Below the pieces are notes generated by a model. The model was not told where the DNA came from. It saw only the letters and a program-made list of their open reading frames with translations, and searched no databases. 64,000 nucleotides of DNA, taken from NCBI RefSeq assembly GCF_014251555.1, contig NZ_CP059190.1, forward strand, positions 571,308 to 635,307. The letters run 5' to 3'. The stretch comes from Blattabacterium cuenoti. Lineage in GTDB: Bacteria; Bacteroidota; Bacteroidia; Flavobacteriales; Blattabacteriaceae. Both the position numbers and the translations under genes were made by a program. Each line of letters begins with the position of its first letter. Position 1 is the first letter of the stretch. This document shows, in pieces, positions 46,930 through 55,340 of this stretch.

Positions 46930-47493
46930 TTACTTCTTAATTCTTTCTATATAAGATCTATGTTCTGTATTGATCTTAACAAGTTCTCCTATATCTATAA
47001 AAGAAGGGACCAATAATCTAGTTCCTGTTTCTAAAACAGCAATTTTATTGGTGTTATTAATGGTATCTCCTTTTTTAACAATTTCTGTGTGTTTCACTTT
47101 TAAAATAACTGTAGAAGGCATCTTTAAAAAGAGAAAAGTCTTTTCTTTTTCATTTTTAATATGAAAAAAAATCGTAATTCTCATTCCTTCTTTTAAAAAC
47201 TCTATATTTTTTATCAGTTTTTCTTCTATTTGTATTTGATCATAATTTATTTCATTCATGAAATAAAAAAAATCCTTTTCCTTGTATAAATACCAATAAA
47301 AATTAGATTTTACTTTAACCTCTTTAAGTTTATGTTTCGCTGAAAAGTTATTTTCTAGAATATGACCTGTAACCAGATTTTTTAATTTAGTTCTGACAAA
47401 AGCATATCCTTTTCCTGGTTTTACATGAAGAAAATCAATTATTTTATATACTTCTTTATTCCATTGTATATGTAATCCTTTTCTAATATTCAT
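46930..47493 (-). CDS. efp: translation elongation factor P
   Basis: A 187-residue three-domain factor that relieves ribosome stalling at proline runs. The loop carrying the modifiable residue is VKPGKGYAFVRTK (Lys at about 33), with Tyr where many EF-Ps have Ala or Pro after the GKG. Domain III ends ERIKK. The central domain is noticeably diverged and rich in Phe, Lys and Ile. It lies between lpxC-fabZ and sucD on the same strand. Confidence 0.95.
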   Translation of the reverse strand: MNIRKGLHIQWNKEVYKIIDFLHVKPGKGYAFVRTKLKNLVTGHILENNFSAKHKLKEVKVKSNFYWYLYKEKDFFYFMNEINYDQIQIEEKLIKNIEFLKEGMRITIFFHIKNEKEKTFLFLKMPSTVILKVKHTEIVKKGDTINNTNKIAVLETGTRLLVPSFIDIGELVKINTEHRSYIERIKK

Positions 47494-47515
47494 TTTTTTT
47501 AAATTAAAATTTTTG

Positions 47516-48844
47516 TCAAGATTCGTTATAACTTTTAACTACTTTTGCCATAACTTCTGCCTCTACCACGAGTTTATTATTTACGTAACCTTTTCCTTGC
47601 ATATGAACTATTCCTCTTTTCATGGATTCCAATAAATCAACTTTAAAGATAATTATGTCTCCAGGTACTATTTTATGTTTAAATTTAACTTTATCTATTT
47701 TTAGAAAATAAGTAGAATACAATTCAGGATTGTTCAATTTATTTAACACAAGTATTCCTCCTACTTGTGCTATAGCTTCTATTTGCAATACACCAGGCAT
47801 GATCGGTTCTTTTGGAAAATGACCTATGAAAAAAGATTCATTTATAGTTACATTTTTAACTCCTGTGACACTGTCTTCCGTTAAATCTATAATTTTATCT
47901 ACCATAAGAAATGGAGGTTTATGAGGCAAAATTTTCATGATTTTTTTTATATCTAAGATGGGTTTCTTTGCTAAATCAAATTGAGGAATATCATTTTTTT
48001 TAAAGATTTTAACTTTTTTAATTAACTCTTTTAGAAATTGCATAATAATATAATTATCAGGCTTATAAAAAATCAATTTTACTTTTAATTTAGCTCCTGT
48101 TAAAGTCAAAAAACCTATAATATCTAAAAGAATATGTTTAGCTATTTCATTAGATTCTTGATAGGAAAAAGGGAAAAAATAAGATATAGGTTTTTTTTTC
48201 TTTTTTTTAAGTTGATTGATTGAAAATAAGTTATTCTCTGATTTTTTGGTTCTTTTTTCACGAAGAATACAAAAATTTTTTGAACTAGCTATTTTTTGTT
48301 TAAATTGATTCAAATTTTTCAATACTGCATTTTGTCCAAATTTTGAATCAAAATCTATCATGGTCATGATTTCAAATTTTTTAGCAGGGAAAGCTATAAT
48401 CTCTGCTCCTGTTTTTGTATTTTCATAAGAAATAATTTCTGTTATCGAATAATATCTTCTGCTTGCATCTTGTTCTATTACTCCAACTTTTTCAATTGCG
48501 TCTACAAAAAATTTTGAAGAACCGTCCATAATAGGAATTTCTATGTTATCTAATTCTATAATAACATTATCTAAATCCATTCCTGTAAGAGCCGCTAGAA
48601 TATGTTCAATCGTATAAATTTTTAATCCATTTTTTTCCAAAATAATACCTTGATCTATTCTTTCTTTTAACAAGAAAGAAAAATGTGCCTTTATGCAAGG
48701 CTTTTCTTTGATATCTGTTCTAATAAAAATAAACCCTGTATGTTCTGGAGCTGGTTTAAAAGTAATAGTCACTTTTTTTTCAGTATATAAACCGAATCCT
48801 TGTAAAGAAATTTTTTTTGCAATAGTTTTTTGCTTTTCAAGCAT
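47516..48844 (-). CDS. lpxC/fabZ: LpxC-FabZ fusion with degraded LpxC half and intact FabZ half
   Basis: A 442-residue fusion typical of Bacteroidetes. The FabZ half (about 300-442) keeps the active residues His342 (GHFP) and Glu356 (LQIEA), so 3-hydroxyacyl-ACP dehydration for fatty acid synthesis should work. The LpxC half (1 to about 295) keeps TIEHILAAL (Glu80, His81) and His237/Asp241, but positions equivalent to E. coli His19, Thr191, Asp246 and His265 are Tyr20, Asn190, Phe245 and Asn264. The middle (about 196-225) is shortened and replaced by a lysine run. The LpxC domain is probably inactive. Confidence 0.93.
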   Translation of the reverse strand: MLEKQKTIAKKISLQGFGLYTEKKVTITFKPAPEHTGFIFIRTDIKEKPCIKAHFSFLLKERIDQGIILEKNGLKIYTIEHILAALTGMDLDNVIIELDNIEIPIMDGSSKFFVDAIEKVGVIEQDASRRYYSITEIISYENTKTGAEIIAFPAKKFEIMTMIDFDSKFGQNAVLKNLNQFKQKIASSKNFCILREKRTKKSENNLFSINQLKKKKKKPISYFFPFSYQESNEIAKHILLDIIGFLTLTGAKLKVKLIFYKPDNYIIMQFLKELIKKVKIFKKNDIPQFDLAKKPILDIKKIMKILPHKPPFLMVDKIIDLTEDSVTGVKNVTINESFFIGHFPKEPIMPGVLQIEAIAQVGGILVLNKLNNPELYSTYFLKIDKVKFKHKIVPGDIIIFKVDLLESMKRGIVHMQGKGYVNNKLVVEAEVMAKVVKSYNES

Positions 48845-48931
48845 ATAATATATATATTAGATTTTTATTGAAAACAATATCATCTCTAGGATATGAATTT
48901 TTCATAAAAAAAATATTAGAAAATAAAAAAC

Positions 48932-48964
48932 TTTATGTAATTTATTGTTGATTGTCTATGTTTG
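48932..48964 (+). promoter_or_regulatory. putative promoter upstream of rpmH
   Basis: TATGTTTG at 48957-48964 matches the -7 box TAnnTTTG, and TTTA at 48932-48935 stands 21 bp upstream at the -33 position (consensus TTTG). The predicted start is near 48971, about 125 nt before rpmH but just inside the small membrane ORF that begins at 48968, so the promoter would serve rpmH better than that ORF. Confidence 0.42.
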
Positions 48965-48967
48965 TAT

Positions 48968-49120
48968 ATGAGTTTTCCAAAACGTGTTACTTTTTTTTTT
49001 GTAGGTTTTGTTATTGGCCTTTTGATTCTTTTGTTTTTTTCTCACACTTTTCGAAAAAGATTGAATATAAAAAAGAAATCTAATCTTAGAAAATATGAAA
49101 AGAACTTATCAGCCTTCTAA
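48968..49120 (+). CDS. short single-span membrane ORF, probable remnant
   Basis: A 50-codon frame: short basic N-terminus (MSFPKRV), one hydrophobic helix (about residues 8-25), then a lysine/arginine-rich tail ending at TAA inside rpmH (26 bp overlap). The [17 protein letters not shown] anchor resembles the N-terminus of a longer flavobacterial membrane-anchored family of unknown function, so this may be a truncated remnant. It could also be a chance hydrophobic frame in A/T-rich DNA. Confidence 0.42.
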   Translation: MSFPKRVTFFFVGFVIGLLILLFFSHTFRKRLNIKKKSNLRKYEKNLSAF

Positions 49121-49244
49121 CAGAAAAAAAGTAAATGTTCATGGATTTATAAAACGAATGAATACAAAAGCAGGTCGTATAATTATATCTAGAAGAAGAA
49201 AAAAAGGAAGAACAAAATTAGCAGTTTCTAATTTCAAAAAATAA
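49095..49244 (+). CDS. rpmH: 50S ribosomal protein L34
   Basis: A 49-residue, strongly basic protein ([19 protein letters not shown]...), with the family core [23 protein letters not shown]. It is complete although easily missed because of its size. The stop lies 2 bp from the convergent M14 peptidase stop. It overlaps a small membrane ORF in another frame. It is not next to rnpA here, although yidD, often a neighbour, is at 62 kb. Confidence 0.96.
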   Translation: MKRTYQPSNRKKVNVHGFIKRMNTKAGRIIISRRRKKGRTKLAVSNFKK

Positions 49245-49246
49245 AA

Positions 49247-50413
49247 TTAAAAAATTTTAAAAGATTCTACATCTCCAATTTCTGGATACCTTTTTCCATG
49301 AAAAAGTTGACCTGGAATAATAAATTCTTCATAAGCAAAAAAATTGGATAAATCTCCTATGTCAACGATTTTAGAAACAAAAGAAAGATTTTTTCTTTCA
49401 AAATCAAATTTTTCAAATTTCATTAATCCTATATCAATTATAAATTGATTATCGCCTTTTTGTATTTTAACTTTTCGATATATTTTGTCTAATAAAACAT
49501 TTTTGTTTTCTGGAATGGAAAGATAACATTTATAATCTTTTTCAAGATTTTCTTTGTGAGAAGAAATAAAATAGAATCCTGCAAGAATGGATAAAGTATT
49601 ATATTTTCTAATCCTATCCTTATGATTATCTTTAGGATAATTTCCTGCTTCAAACAGGACACAAGGATAACCTAATTTTTGCAGATTATCTCCAGTTGCT
49701 GTAGGATAAAATTCATCAGAAAATCTACCCACTGATCCAACATCAGGTAATATCTTTTGAATCTCTTTCGCAATAAAATGTATAATTCCCATAGATCTTT
49801 TTTTATGAATAGTATGAATAGAATGAATATCTTTAGAATCTACAGAAGGGGATAAAAAAGATAAAATGGCAGGATTAAAATATTTATTTCCAACATTATA
49901 AATACTTCTTTGATCATGTAAATTAAATAAAATATGAGGTTTTTCTTTGTAAATTTCCTGAAAAAGAGCTTGTATTTCTGGAGATTGTAAACGAACCGCA
50001 TCTCGGTTTAAATCAATGTTTATAGCATTTCTTCTTTGAAATTTTTCAGATCCATCAGGATTCAACATGGGAATATATAAAATGGTTAAATTTTTTTTTA
50101 AAAATTGAACTAAATCATGATTTTCTTGTTTTGAAAAAAAATGAAAAATATCAAACATAGATTTTGTTCCCGTCGTTTCATTTCCATGCATTTGAGACCA
50201 AATAAATACTTTAATTTTTCCAATTCCCCATTTTATTTTAAAAATTTTTCTTCTTTCTACAGAAAATCCTATAGGAGTAATAGAGCATGTATCATTATGT
50301 TTTTTTATAATTTCCAATAAATTATAATGTCTAAAAATTTTTGAAGGGCTAATGCTTCTATCTTTAAAGGATTCATAACTATGAAATATAGATTTAATAT
50401 CAAATAATGACAT
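49247..50413 (-). CDS. M14-family zinc carboxypeptidase-like protein
   Basis: A 388-residue M14 metallopeptidase domain. Zinc ligands His76 and Glu79 are in QMHGNETTG and His166 in NLHDQRS; the catalytic glutamate is probably Glu255 (LFEAGNYPKD). Substrate-carboxylate residues are suggested by LNRDA. No signal peptide is visible. Homologues in flavobacteria are annotated as zinc carboxypeptidases; the substrate may be a peptide or a cell-wall-derived peptide. C-terminal 100 residues form an extra beta-rich part. All active-site residues are kept. Confidence 0.85.
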   Translation of the reverse strand: MSLFDIKSIFHSYESFKDRSISPSKIFRHYNLLEIIKKHNDTCSITPIGFSVERRKIFKIKWGIGKIKVFIWSQMHGNETTGTKSMFDIFHFFSKQENHDLVQFLKKNLTILYIPMLNPDGSEKFQRRNAINIDLNRDAVRLQSPEIQALFQEIYKEKPHILFNLHDQRSIYNVGNKYFNPAILSFLSPSVDSKDIHSIHTIHKKRSMGIIHFIAKEIQKILPDVGSVGRFSDEFYPTATGDNLQKLGYPCVLFEAGNYPKDNHKDRIRKYNTLSILAGFYFISSHKENLEKDYKCYLSIPENKNVLLDKIYRKVKIQKGDNQFIIDIGLMKFEKFDFERKNLSFVSKIVDIGDLSNFFAYEEFIIPGQLFHGKRYPEIGDVESFKIF

Positions 50414-50633
50414 AATAATTTTCTAATTTTTATATTAAAAGAGTTCTATATTTATTTTAATTGTTTTATCTTTCAATAGCACAAAAAAAATGGAAAGATG
50501 ATGAAAATTATCAATAAACTTTTACTACTAAATTAAACGATTTTGTGAATTATTGATGAAAAATTGTATTTTCAATCTAAGAGAGATCATATTTCATCAG
50601 TAAATACATATTTTTTTTTGAAAACAGGACAAG

Positions 50634-51443
50634 ATGAACTTTTTGATTATGAAGAATTATTTTAAAATAAATTACATAGAGTCTATTTTATTAATAGTTG
50701 CATTTACTGCTTTAAATTTTTTCAATGTACTTTTTAGAAAGTTATTAATTTCTATCAATTTACCTGAAAGTATGATATTTTCAATATCATATACTCTTCC
50801 TTTCATATTTTTATTTATTTTCATTTCTCATCAAGCTCAAAAAAAAAATCTTATCATAGACTTATCTATGAAATTTTCACCATGGTATATTTATTTTATT
50901 ATTTTTTGTATGATGTTTTGTATGATGATTATCAACGAATATATTTCTTCATTCGTACCGAAAGAAGGTCCTATATTAGGCAATATGTATAAAGAAATTG
51001 AAGAATTTTTAAAAGAAGAAATTAAAAATCCAATTCCTTTTTTTTCCACTACAATCTTATTGGCTCCTATATGTGAAGAAGTTCTTTTTAGAGGAATCAT
51101 TTTAAATGGAATGTTAAAAAATAAAATTCATCCAATCAAAGCCATTTTATTTTCTTCATTTTTATTTGGCTTAACTCATATGAACCCATGGCAATTTGTA
51201 GGTGGTCTTATTATTGGAAGTTTTATAGGATTCATTTATTTTGTCACATCTTCTCTTATAAACTGTATATTATTACATATCTTTAATAATTCTTTTGCTA
51301 TATTTAGCGTGTTTTTTTTCATGAAAAATGAAGAGTTTTTTTCACAAAAAATAGACCCAAATTTTTGGTTAATTTTGACGGTGGCCTTCACTATAATAGT
51401 TACAGGTTGTATTTTTCTCTTAAAAAAAAGAAGAAAAATATGA
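50634..51443 (+). CDS. CPBP-family intramembrane metalloprotease
   Basis: A 269-residue membrane protein with about six to seven hydrophobic segments. The CPBP (Abi/CAAX-type) motifs are EEVLFRG (Glu148, Glu149, Arg153) and FGLTHM (His182), the presumed active-site residues. These families cleave or process membrane or prenylated peptides; the substrate here is unknown. The stop overlaps the rdgB start as ATGA. Upstream 220 bp contains no gene that I can support. Confidence 0.85.
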   Translation: MNFLIMKNYFKINYIESILLIVAFTALNFFNVLFRKLLISINLPESMIFSISYTLPFIFLFIFISHQAQKKNLIIDLSMKFSPWYIYFIIFCMMFCMMIINEYISSFVPKEGPILGNMYKEIEEFLKEEIKNPIPFFSTTILLAPICEEVLFRGIILNGMLKNKIHPIKAILFSSFLFGLTHMNPWQFVGGLIIGSFIGFIYFVTSSLINCILLHIFNNSFAIFSVFFFMKNEEFFSQKIDPNFWLILTVAFTIIVTGCIFLLKKRRKI

Positions 51444-52036
51444 AAAAAATTTTTTTTGTCACGAACAACATTTTTAAAGAACAAGAAATCAGAAATTTTT
51501 TTCTATCTAATCAATCTCAAAAATTTAATCTTTTATCTTTGAAAGATATTGATTTTCGGGATTCAATTCCTGAATTGGGAAATTCTTTTGAAGAAAATGC
51601 TTTATTAAAAGCAGAATTTTTTTTTGAAAAAACAAACTTTCCCTGTTTTTCTGAAGATTCTGGATTGAAAGTAGAATATTTAAATGGAGAACCTGGTATT
51701 TACTCATCAAGATATTCTAAAACAAGAAAAAACATGGACAATATGAAAAAATTATTATCAAATATGATAAAAGACTCTTCCAGAAAAGCAGAGTTTTTTT
51801 GTGTTTTTTGTTTAAAAATCAATGAAAAAGAAATTTATTTTTTTAAAGGAAAATTATCTGGAACAATTTCAAAAAAAATTATTAAAACCCAAGGTTTTGG
51901 GTATGATCCTATATTCATTCCAAATGATCACAAACATACTTTATCTGAAATGAATATTGATCAGAAAAATCAAATCAGTCATAGAATCAAAGCTTTTAAG
52001 AAATTAATTCAATTTATAAATAATAGAAATTTTTAA
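51440..52036 (+). CDS. rdgB: XTP/dITP pyrophosphatase
   Basis: A 198-residue HAM1-family enzyme that removes deaminated purine nucleotides (ITP, dITP, XTP). Signatures are FVTNNIFKEQEI near the N-terminus, FSEDSGLKVEYLNGEPGIYSSRYS, and GFGYDPIFIPN...SEMN...ISHR at the end. I used the ATG at 51440, overlapping the previous stop (ATGA); an in-frame ATG at 51365 would start inside the protease gene. rnz follows 2 bp later. Confidence 0.95.
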   Translation: MKKIFFVTNNIFKEQEIRNFFLSNQSQKFNLLSLKDIDFRDSIPELGNSFEENALLKAEFFFEKTNFPCFSEDSGLKVEYLNGEPGIYSSRYSKTRKNMDNMKKLLSNMIKDSSRKAEFFCVFCLKINEKEIYFFKGKLSGTISKKIIKTQGFGYDPIFIPNDHKHTLSEMNIDQKNQISHRIKAFKKLIQFINNRNF

Positions 52037-52038
52037 TA

Positions 52039-52956
52039 ATGAAAAAGCCTTCATTAACTATTTTGGGGTGCCACTCTTCCATACCAACAAATCAATTTCA
52101 TCCCACCGCTCAAATATTGGAAATGAAAGGTTTTTCCTTTCTTATTGATTGTGGTGAAGGAACACAACTTCAATTAAGAAAAGCAAAAATAAAGTTTAAC
52201 AGAATAATACATATATTTATATCTCATTTACATGGAGACCACTTTTTTGGATTAATTGGATTGTTATCTACATTTCATTTATTAGGAAGAGAAAAATCTG
52301 TCAGCATTTATGCTCCAAAAGGATTAAAAGAAATTATAGATGTTCATTTTAAATGGTCTTACACTAGACTAAAATACTGTATAGATCACATAGAATTATC
52401 ATCTAAAAAATTAGAAAAAATTATGGAGAATGAAAAAATAGAAGTTTTTTCTATTCCATTAAAACACAGAATTTATGCTAATGGATTTCTCTTTAAAGAA
52501 AAACCTAGTAATAGAAAATTAAACATGGAAGAAATTAATAAAATTCCGGATATCAAAATCGTAGATTACAAAAATCTAAAACTAGGAAAAGATTTTAAAA
52601 CAAATGATGGAAGAATAATCCCAAATGAAAAATTAACGTTTGATCCTCCCAAAAGATTGTCTTACGCTTTTTGTTCAGATACTTCTTTTTATCTTCCTAT
52701 AATTGAACACATAAAATATGTAGATTTATTATACCACGAATCTACTTTTTTAAAAACAGAAGAAAATAGAGCTATCAATACAGGACATTCCACAGCTAAT
52801 CAGGCTGCTTATATAGCGAAAAAAGCTAAAGTCAAAAAATTGTTATTAGGACACTATTCAAATCGATTTCCTAATATAAAAGCATTTGAAAAAGAAGCAA
52901 AAGAAATTTTCTTTAATGTAGAAGCATCAGAACCCTTAAAAACGTATCATTTATAA
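52039..52956 (+). CDS. rnz: ribonuclease Z
   Basis: A 305-residue zinc endonuclease that trims tRNA 3' trailers. The metallo-beta-lactamase motif HLHGDHFFG gives His63, His65, Asp67 and His68; further ligands are in FCSDTSF and in LLGHYSNRF. Because none of the tRNA genes in the window encodes CCA, 3' cleavage at the discriminator by this enzyme plus CCA addition is the expected route. It overlaps the convergent permease gene by 10 bp. Confidence 0.95.
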   Translation: MKKPSLTILGCHSSIPTNQFHPTAQILEMKGFSFLIDCGEGTQLQLRKAKIKFNRIIHIFISHLHGDHFFGLIGLLSTFHLLGREKSVSIYAPKGLKEIIDVHFKWSYTRLKYCIDHIELSSKKLEKIMENEKIEVFSIPLKHRIYANGFLFKEKPSNRKLNMEEINKIPDIKIVDYKNLKLGKDFKTNDGRIIPNEKLTFDPPKRLSYAFCSDTSFYLPIIEHIKYVDLLYHESTFLKTEENRAINTGHSTANQAAYIAKKAKVKKLLLGHYSNRFPNIKAFEKEAKEIFFNVEASEPLKTYHL

Positions 52957-54149
52957 TCTGAAATTATTCCATTTATTCTTCTTGAAGAAAAAAAAGATAT
53001 AATTGCCCCTATTGTAAGAATAATACTTATAACTATACAAGAATCTACCATTGTTACTTTTACAGGCAAAGGTATTTTTCCTATCACTTTAATAATTTGA
53101 TATTGATTTTGGATGAAGTACGTTATATATGCCATAAATAATCCACTCAAACATCCAAAAATAGTAATTAAAAAACCTATATATAAAAAAATAGTTTTGA
53201 TTTTGCATAAAGAAAAACCAATGTTCCATAATGTAAAAAGTTCTTTTATTTTATCTAATTGCAAAATAAAAATGGCATTAAATAAATTGAATCCAGTGAT
53301 CAATGTCATTAAACTAAATAAAAAATAGACAAATATTTTTTCTGTGTTCAGAACTTTGTAAAAAGCTTTTTCTTTTTCTATTCGTGTTATTATATTAAAT
53401 TTGGATCCAAATTTTTCTATCAAATTTTTTTTTATTTTTTGAATGTCAGCTTCTTTATGAATTTTTATCTCTAATGTTTGAATCCCCTTTTCTTTTATTA
53501 TATTCTGAAGTTCAGATAAATTACAAAACAAATATTCTATATCCATTTTTTGACTGAATTGAAAAATCCCTTTTATAAAAATTTTTCTTTGTATAAAAAA
53601 TGGAATAAAAGTATTATGATTCTTTTTGTAAGAAAAAAATAGGATTTTAGAAGGATTTTTAATCTGATTTCTAAATATTATTGGAAAATAAAATCCCATA
53701 GATGACCATCCTAGATATACATTTAAATAACCAGGAGATAAAGTATTTTTTAAATCTATTTTTTTAAATTTTTTCATAACTTTTTCATATTCTGTATCCA
53801 CTCCTTTTAAAGAAATAAAATATTTTTGATTGTTATAATGCAAAAAAACTTTTTTTTCCATAGTTTTAGAAAAAGCGATGATCCCTTTTATAGATTTTAT
53901 TTTTTTTTTTATGGTTCCGTCATCAACAAATAAATCTCCTTTGTTAGAAGAAAGGATGATGTCCGGATAATGAATCTGATAGTATTTTTCATTCAAGTTT
54001 TCTAATCCAGAAAAAACAAATAAAATTATAGATAGAGAAAGAGTGGAAACATTAAGAGATAAAACAGATAAAAAAACAATAACATTTACAATGTTCATTT
54101 TTTTTTTAGAAAAAAAATAGCGTACAGCTATATAAAATTCTGTTTTCAA
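52947..54149 (-). CDS. ABC transporter permease of the LolC/LolE (MacB/FtsX-like) type
   Basis: A 400-residue permease: one membrane helix near residues 20-45, a periplasmic domain of about 220 residues, then three helices (about 270-295, 315-345, 365-390). This is the LolC/LolE layout, releasing lipoproteins for transport to the outer membrane, but FtsX-like permeases share it. No ATPase (LolD) gene is adjacent. Together with lgt at 61 kb it would fit kept lipoprotein handling. It is strongly diverged and rich in Lys, Phe and Ile. It ends in a 10 bp overlap with rnz. Confidence 0.78.
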   Translation of the reverse strand: MKTEFYIAVRYFFSKKKMNIVNVIVFLSVLSLNVSTLSLSIILFVFSGLENLNEKYYQIHYPDIILSSNKGDLFVDDGTIKKKIKSIKGIIAFSKTMEKKVFLHYNNQKYFISLKGVDTEYEKVMKKFKKIDLKNTLSPGYLNVYLGWSSMGFYFPIIFRNQIKNPSKILFFSYKKNHNTFIPFFIQRKIFIKGIFQFSQKMDIEYLFCNLSELQNIIKEKGIQTLEIKIHKEADIQKIKKNLIEKFGSKFNIITRIEKEKAFYKVLNTEKIFVYFLFSLMTLITGFNLFNAIFILQLDKIKELFTLWNIGFSLCKIKTIFLYIGFLITIFGCLSGLFMAYITYFIQNQYQIIKVIGKIPLPVKVTMVDSCIVISIILTIGAIISFFSSRRINGIISDYK

Positions 54150-54153
54150 AAAC

Positions 54154-54465
54154 TTAATCTTTTATTGAAACACGAAAATCTAATTTCGGTATTTTTTTCA
54201 CACGATATCTAAGTCTTTTAGAAAGTAATTTTCTATAAAATCTAGATTTAGAACGTATAAATTCTAAAATTTTCTTATTCAAAGAAGGATAAATACTGAT
54301 ATAAACTTTTATCAAATTCATATCGGGGGTTAGACATACTTTAATCAAAGTGACTAAAAAATTTTCGTTATTTTTATTTCTAATTTCTTCATTAAGAATT
54401 TCTGCTATTTCTATAGAAAATATTGAAGACAATTTTTCATTTCTAATGAAACTCATTTCTTTCAT
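54154..54465 (-). CDS. rbfA: ribosome-binding factor A, C-terminally short
   Basis: A 103-residue KH-like protein that helps 30S maturation by binding 16S rRNA helix 1. The helix IAEILNEEIRNKN, the strand ITPDMNLIKVYISIYP-like segment (CLTPDMNLIKVYISIYP) and RLRYRVKKIPKLDFRV match RbfA. Relatives extend about 15-25 residues past the final strand; here the protein stops at VSIKD. It precedes the permease gene by 4 bp, an arrangement that fits a flavobacterial gene order. ATG at 54465 used; Met4 is an alternative. Confidence 0.88.
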   Translation of the reverse strand: MKEMSFIRNEKLSSIFSIEIAEILNEEIRNKNNENFLVTLIKVCLTPDMNLIKVYISIYPSLNKKILEFIRSKSRFYRKLLSKRLRYRVKKIPKLDFRVSIKD

Positions 54466-54580
54466 AATTTCTTAAAAGTTTTGATGAAAATTATAGATGA
54501 GATGAAAAAAAATTACAAAAAATTTGTAACAGGAAAAATAATGTTGTAAAATTGCAACTATTCCATTCTTTTCTTTCACA

Positions 54581-54654
54581 GGTCCCATAGCTCAGTTGGT
54601 TAGAGCACCTGACTCATAATCAGGGCGTCGCTGGTTCAAATCCAGCTGGGACCA
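54581..54654 (+). tRNA. tRNA with CAU anticodon, elongator Met or Ile2
   Basis: A strong cloverleaf: GGTCCCA/TGGGACC acceptor, GCTC/GAGC D stem, CCTGA/TCAGG anticodon stem with loop CTCATAA, T arm GCTGG-TTCAAAT-CCAGC, discriminator A, no further CCA after A73. The G1-C72 pair rules against an initiator. The T stem matches the E. coli tRNA-Ile2 (lysidine) T stem, but elongator tRNA-Met looks similar, so I leave the amino acid open. Confidence 0.92.
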
Positions 54655-54666
54655 TTTCGTAATTTG

Positions 54667-54741
54667 TAACCGGGGAGGGATTCGAACCCACAACTTACAG
54701 TTTAGGAAACTGTTGTTCTATCCTATTTGAACTACCCAGTC
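54667..54741 (-). tRNA. tRNA-Arg (CCU), overlapping the rpmA stop
   Basis: Minus-strand cloverleaf: acceptor GACTGGG/CCCGGTT (with wobble pairs at 1-72 and 4-69), D stem GTTC/GAAC, anticodon stem ACAGT/ACTGT with loop TTCCTAA (anticodon CCU), T arm GTGGG-TTCGAAT-CCCTC with a U50-U64 mismatch, discriminator A. It reads AGG. Its first 10 nt are also the last codons and TAG stop of rpmA. It is convergent with the CAU tRNA, whose 3' end is 12 bp away. Confidence 0.92.
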
Positions 54742-55004
54742 TTATTTTTTTTACTTGATATAATAGAAACAACTGATCTATTTTTTTTCATTTTTTTAAA
54801 ATAAACATATCCACTTTTTATAGCATATAAAGTGTGATCTTTTCCTATTCCTACATTTCTTCCAGGATGATGTTTAGTTCCACGCTGGCGAACGATTATG
54901 TTTCCGGAATTAGCATATTGATTTCCATATATTTTAACACCTAATCTTCTTCCGATTGAATCTCTTCCATTTTTAGAACTTCCTGAACCTTTTTTATGAG
55001 CCAT
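54732..55004 (-). CDS. rpmA: 50S ribosomal protein L27
   Basis: A 90-residue basic protein near the peptidyl-transferase centre. [41 protein letters not shown] and [16 protein letters not shown] are unmistakable. The C-terminus ([11 protein letters not shown]) reads into the tRNA-Arg(CCU) gene and uses a TAG formed by tRNA positions 8-10. It is 2 bp after rplU, the normal rplU-rpmA order. Confidence 0.96.
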   Translation of the reverse strand: MAHKKGSGSSKNGRDSIGRRLGVKIYGNQYANSGNIIVRQRGTKHHPGRNVGIGKDHTLYAIKSGYVYFKKMKKNRSVVSIISSKKNKTG

Positions 55005-55006
55005 TT

Positions 55007-55333
55007 TTAATTGTTGTTTTTTTCTAAAAAAGAAATTACTTTAATTTTTGAAAAAATAGGTCTAAATCCATTTTTTACTTTATATCCTTTTCTTCTCTTT
55101 TTTTTGAAAATAATGATTTTGTTGCCTTTTATATGTTGTAATATTTCTACTTGAACACTTATATTTTCTAAAAAAGGATCTCCTAAAAGAGGAATTCCTT
55201 TTTTAGAAAACAAAAAAACTTGGTTTAAAAATATTCTATCCCCTAAATTCATAGAAATATGAGGAACATAAACATATTTATTTTCAAAAAGTTTGAATTG
55301 CTTTCCTTGTATATTTACAATAGCGTAAGTCAT
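55007..55333 (-). CDS. rplU: 50S ribosomal protein L21
   Basis: A 108-residue 23S rRNA-binding protein. [15 protein letters not shown] is the canonical start, and the basic [20 protein letters not shown] segment is the RNA-binding signature of L21. It is followed by rpmA 2 bp later, and sufS lies 7 bp upstream on the same strand, so the suf run may be cotranscribed with these ribosomal genes. Confidence 0.96.
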   Translation of the reverse strand: MTYAIVNIQGKQFKLFENKYVYVPHISMNLGDRIFLNQVFLFSKKGIPLLGDPFLENISVQVEILQHIKGNKIIIFKKKRRKGYKVKNGFRPIFSKIKVISFLEKNNN

Positions 55334-55340
55334 AAAATTT

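Noticed and set aside
50414-50633. A hidden small gene or RNA in the largest non-coding gap (220 bp), including an 18-codon frame ending QKKWKDDENYQ.
   Set aside because: The frame is too short, has only a TTG start, and shows no recognisable motif; no tRNA-like fold or strong hairpin was found by eye. It may be the relic of a lost gene.
50634-51443. An abortive-infection (Abi) phage defence gene.
   Set aside because: CPBP-family proteases are often labelled Abi, but nothing else here suggests defence, and the gene sits in a housekeeping run with rdgB and rnz.
54484-54549. A 21-codon frame (MKIIDEMKKNYKKFVTGKIML) between rbfA and the CAU tRNA.
   Set aside because: Length and composition are what A-rich DNA gives by chance; no supporting context.
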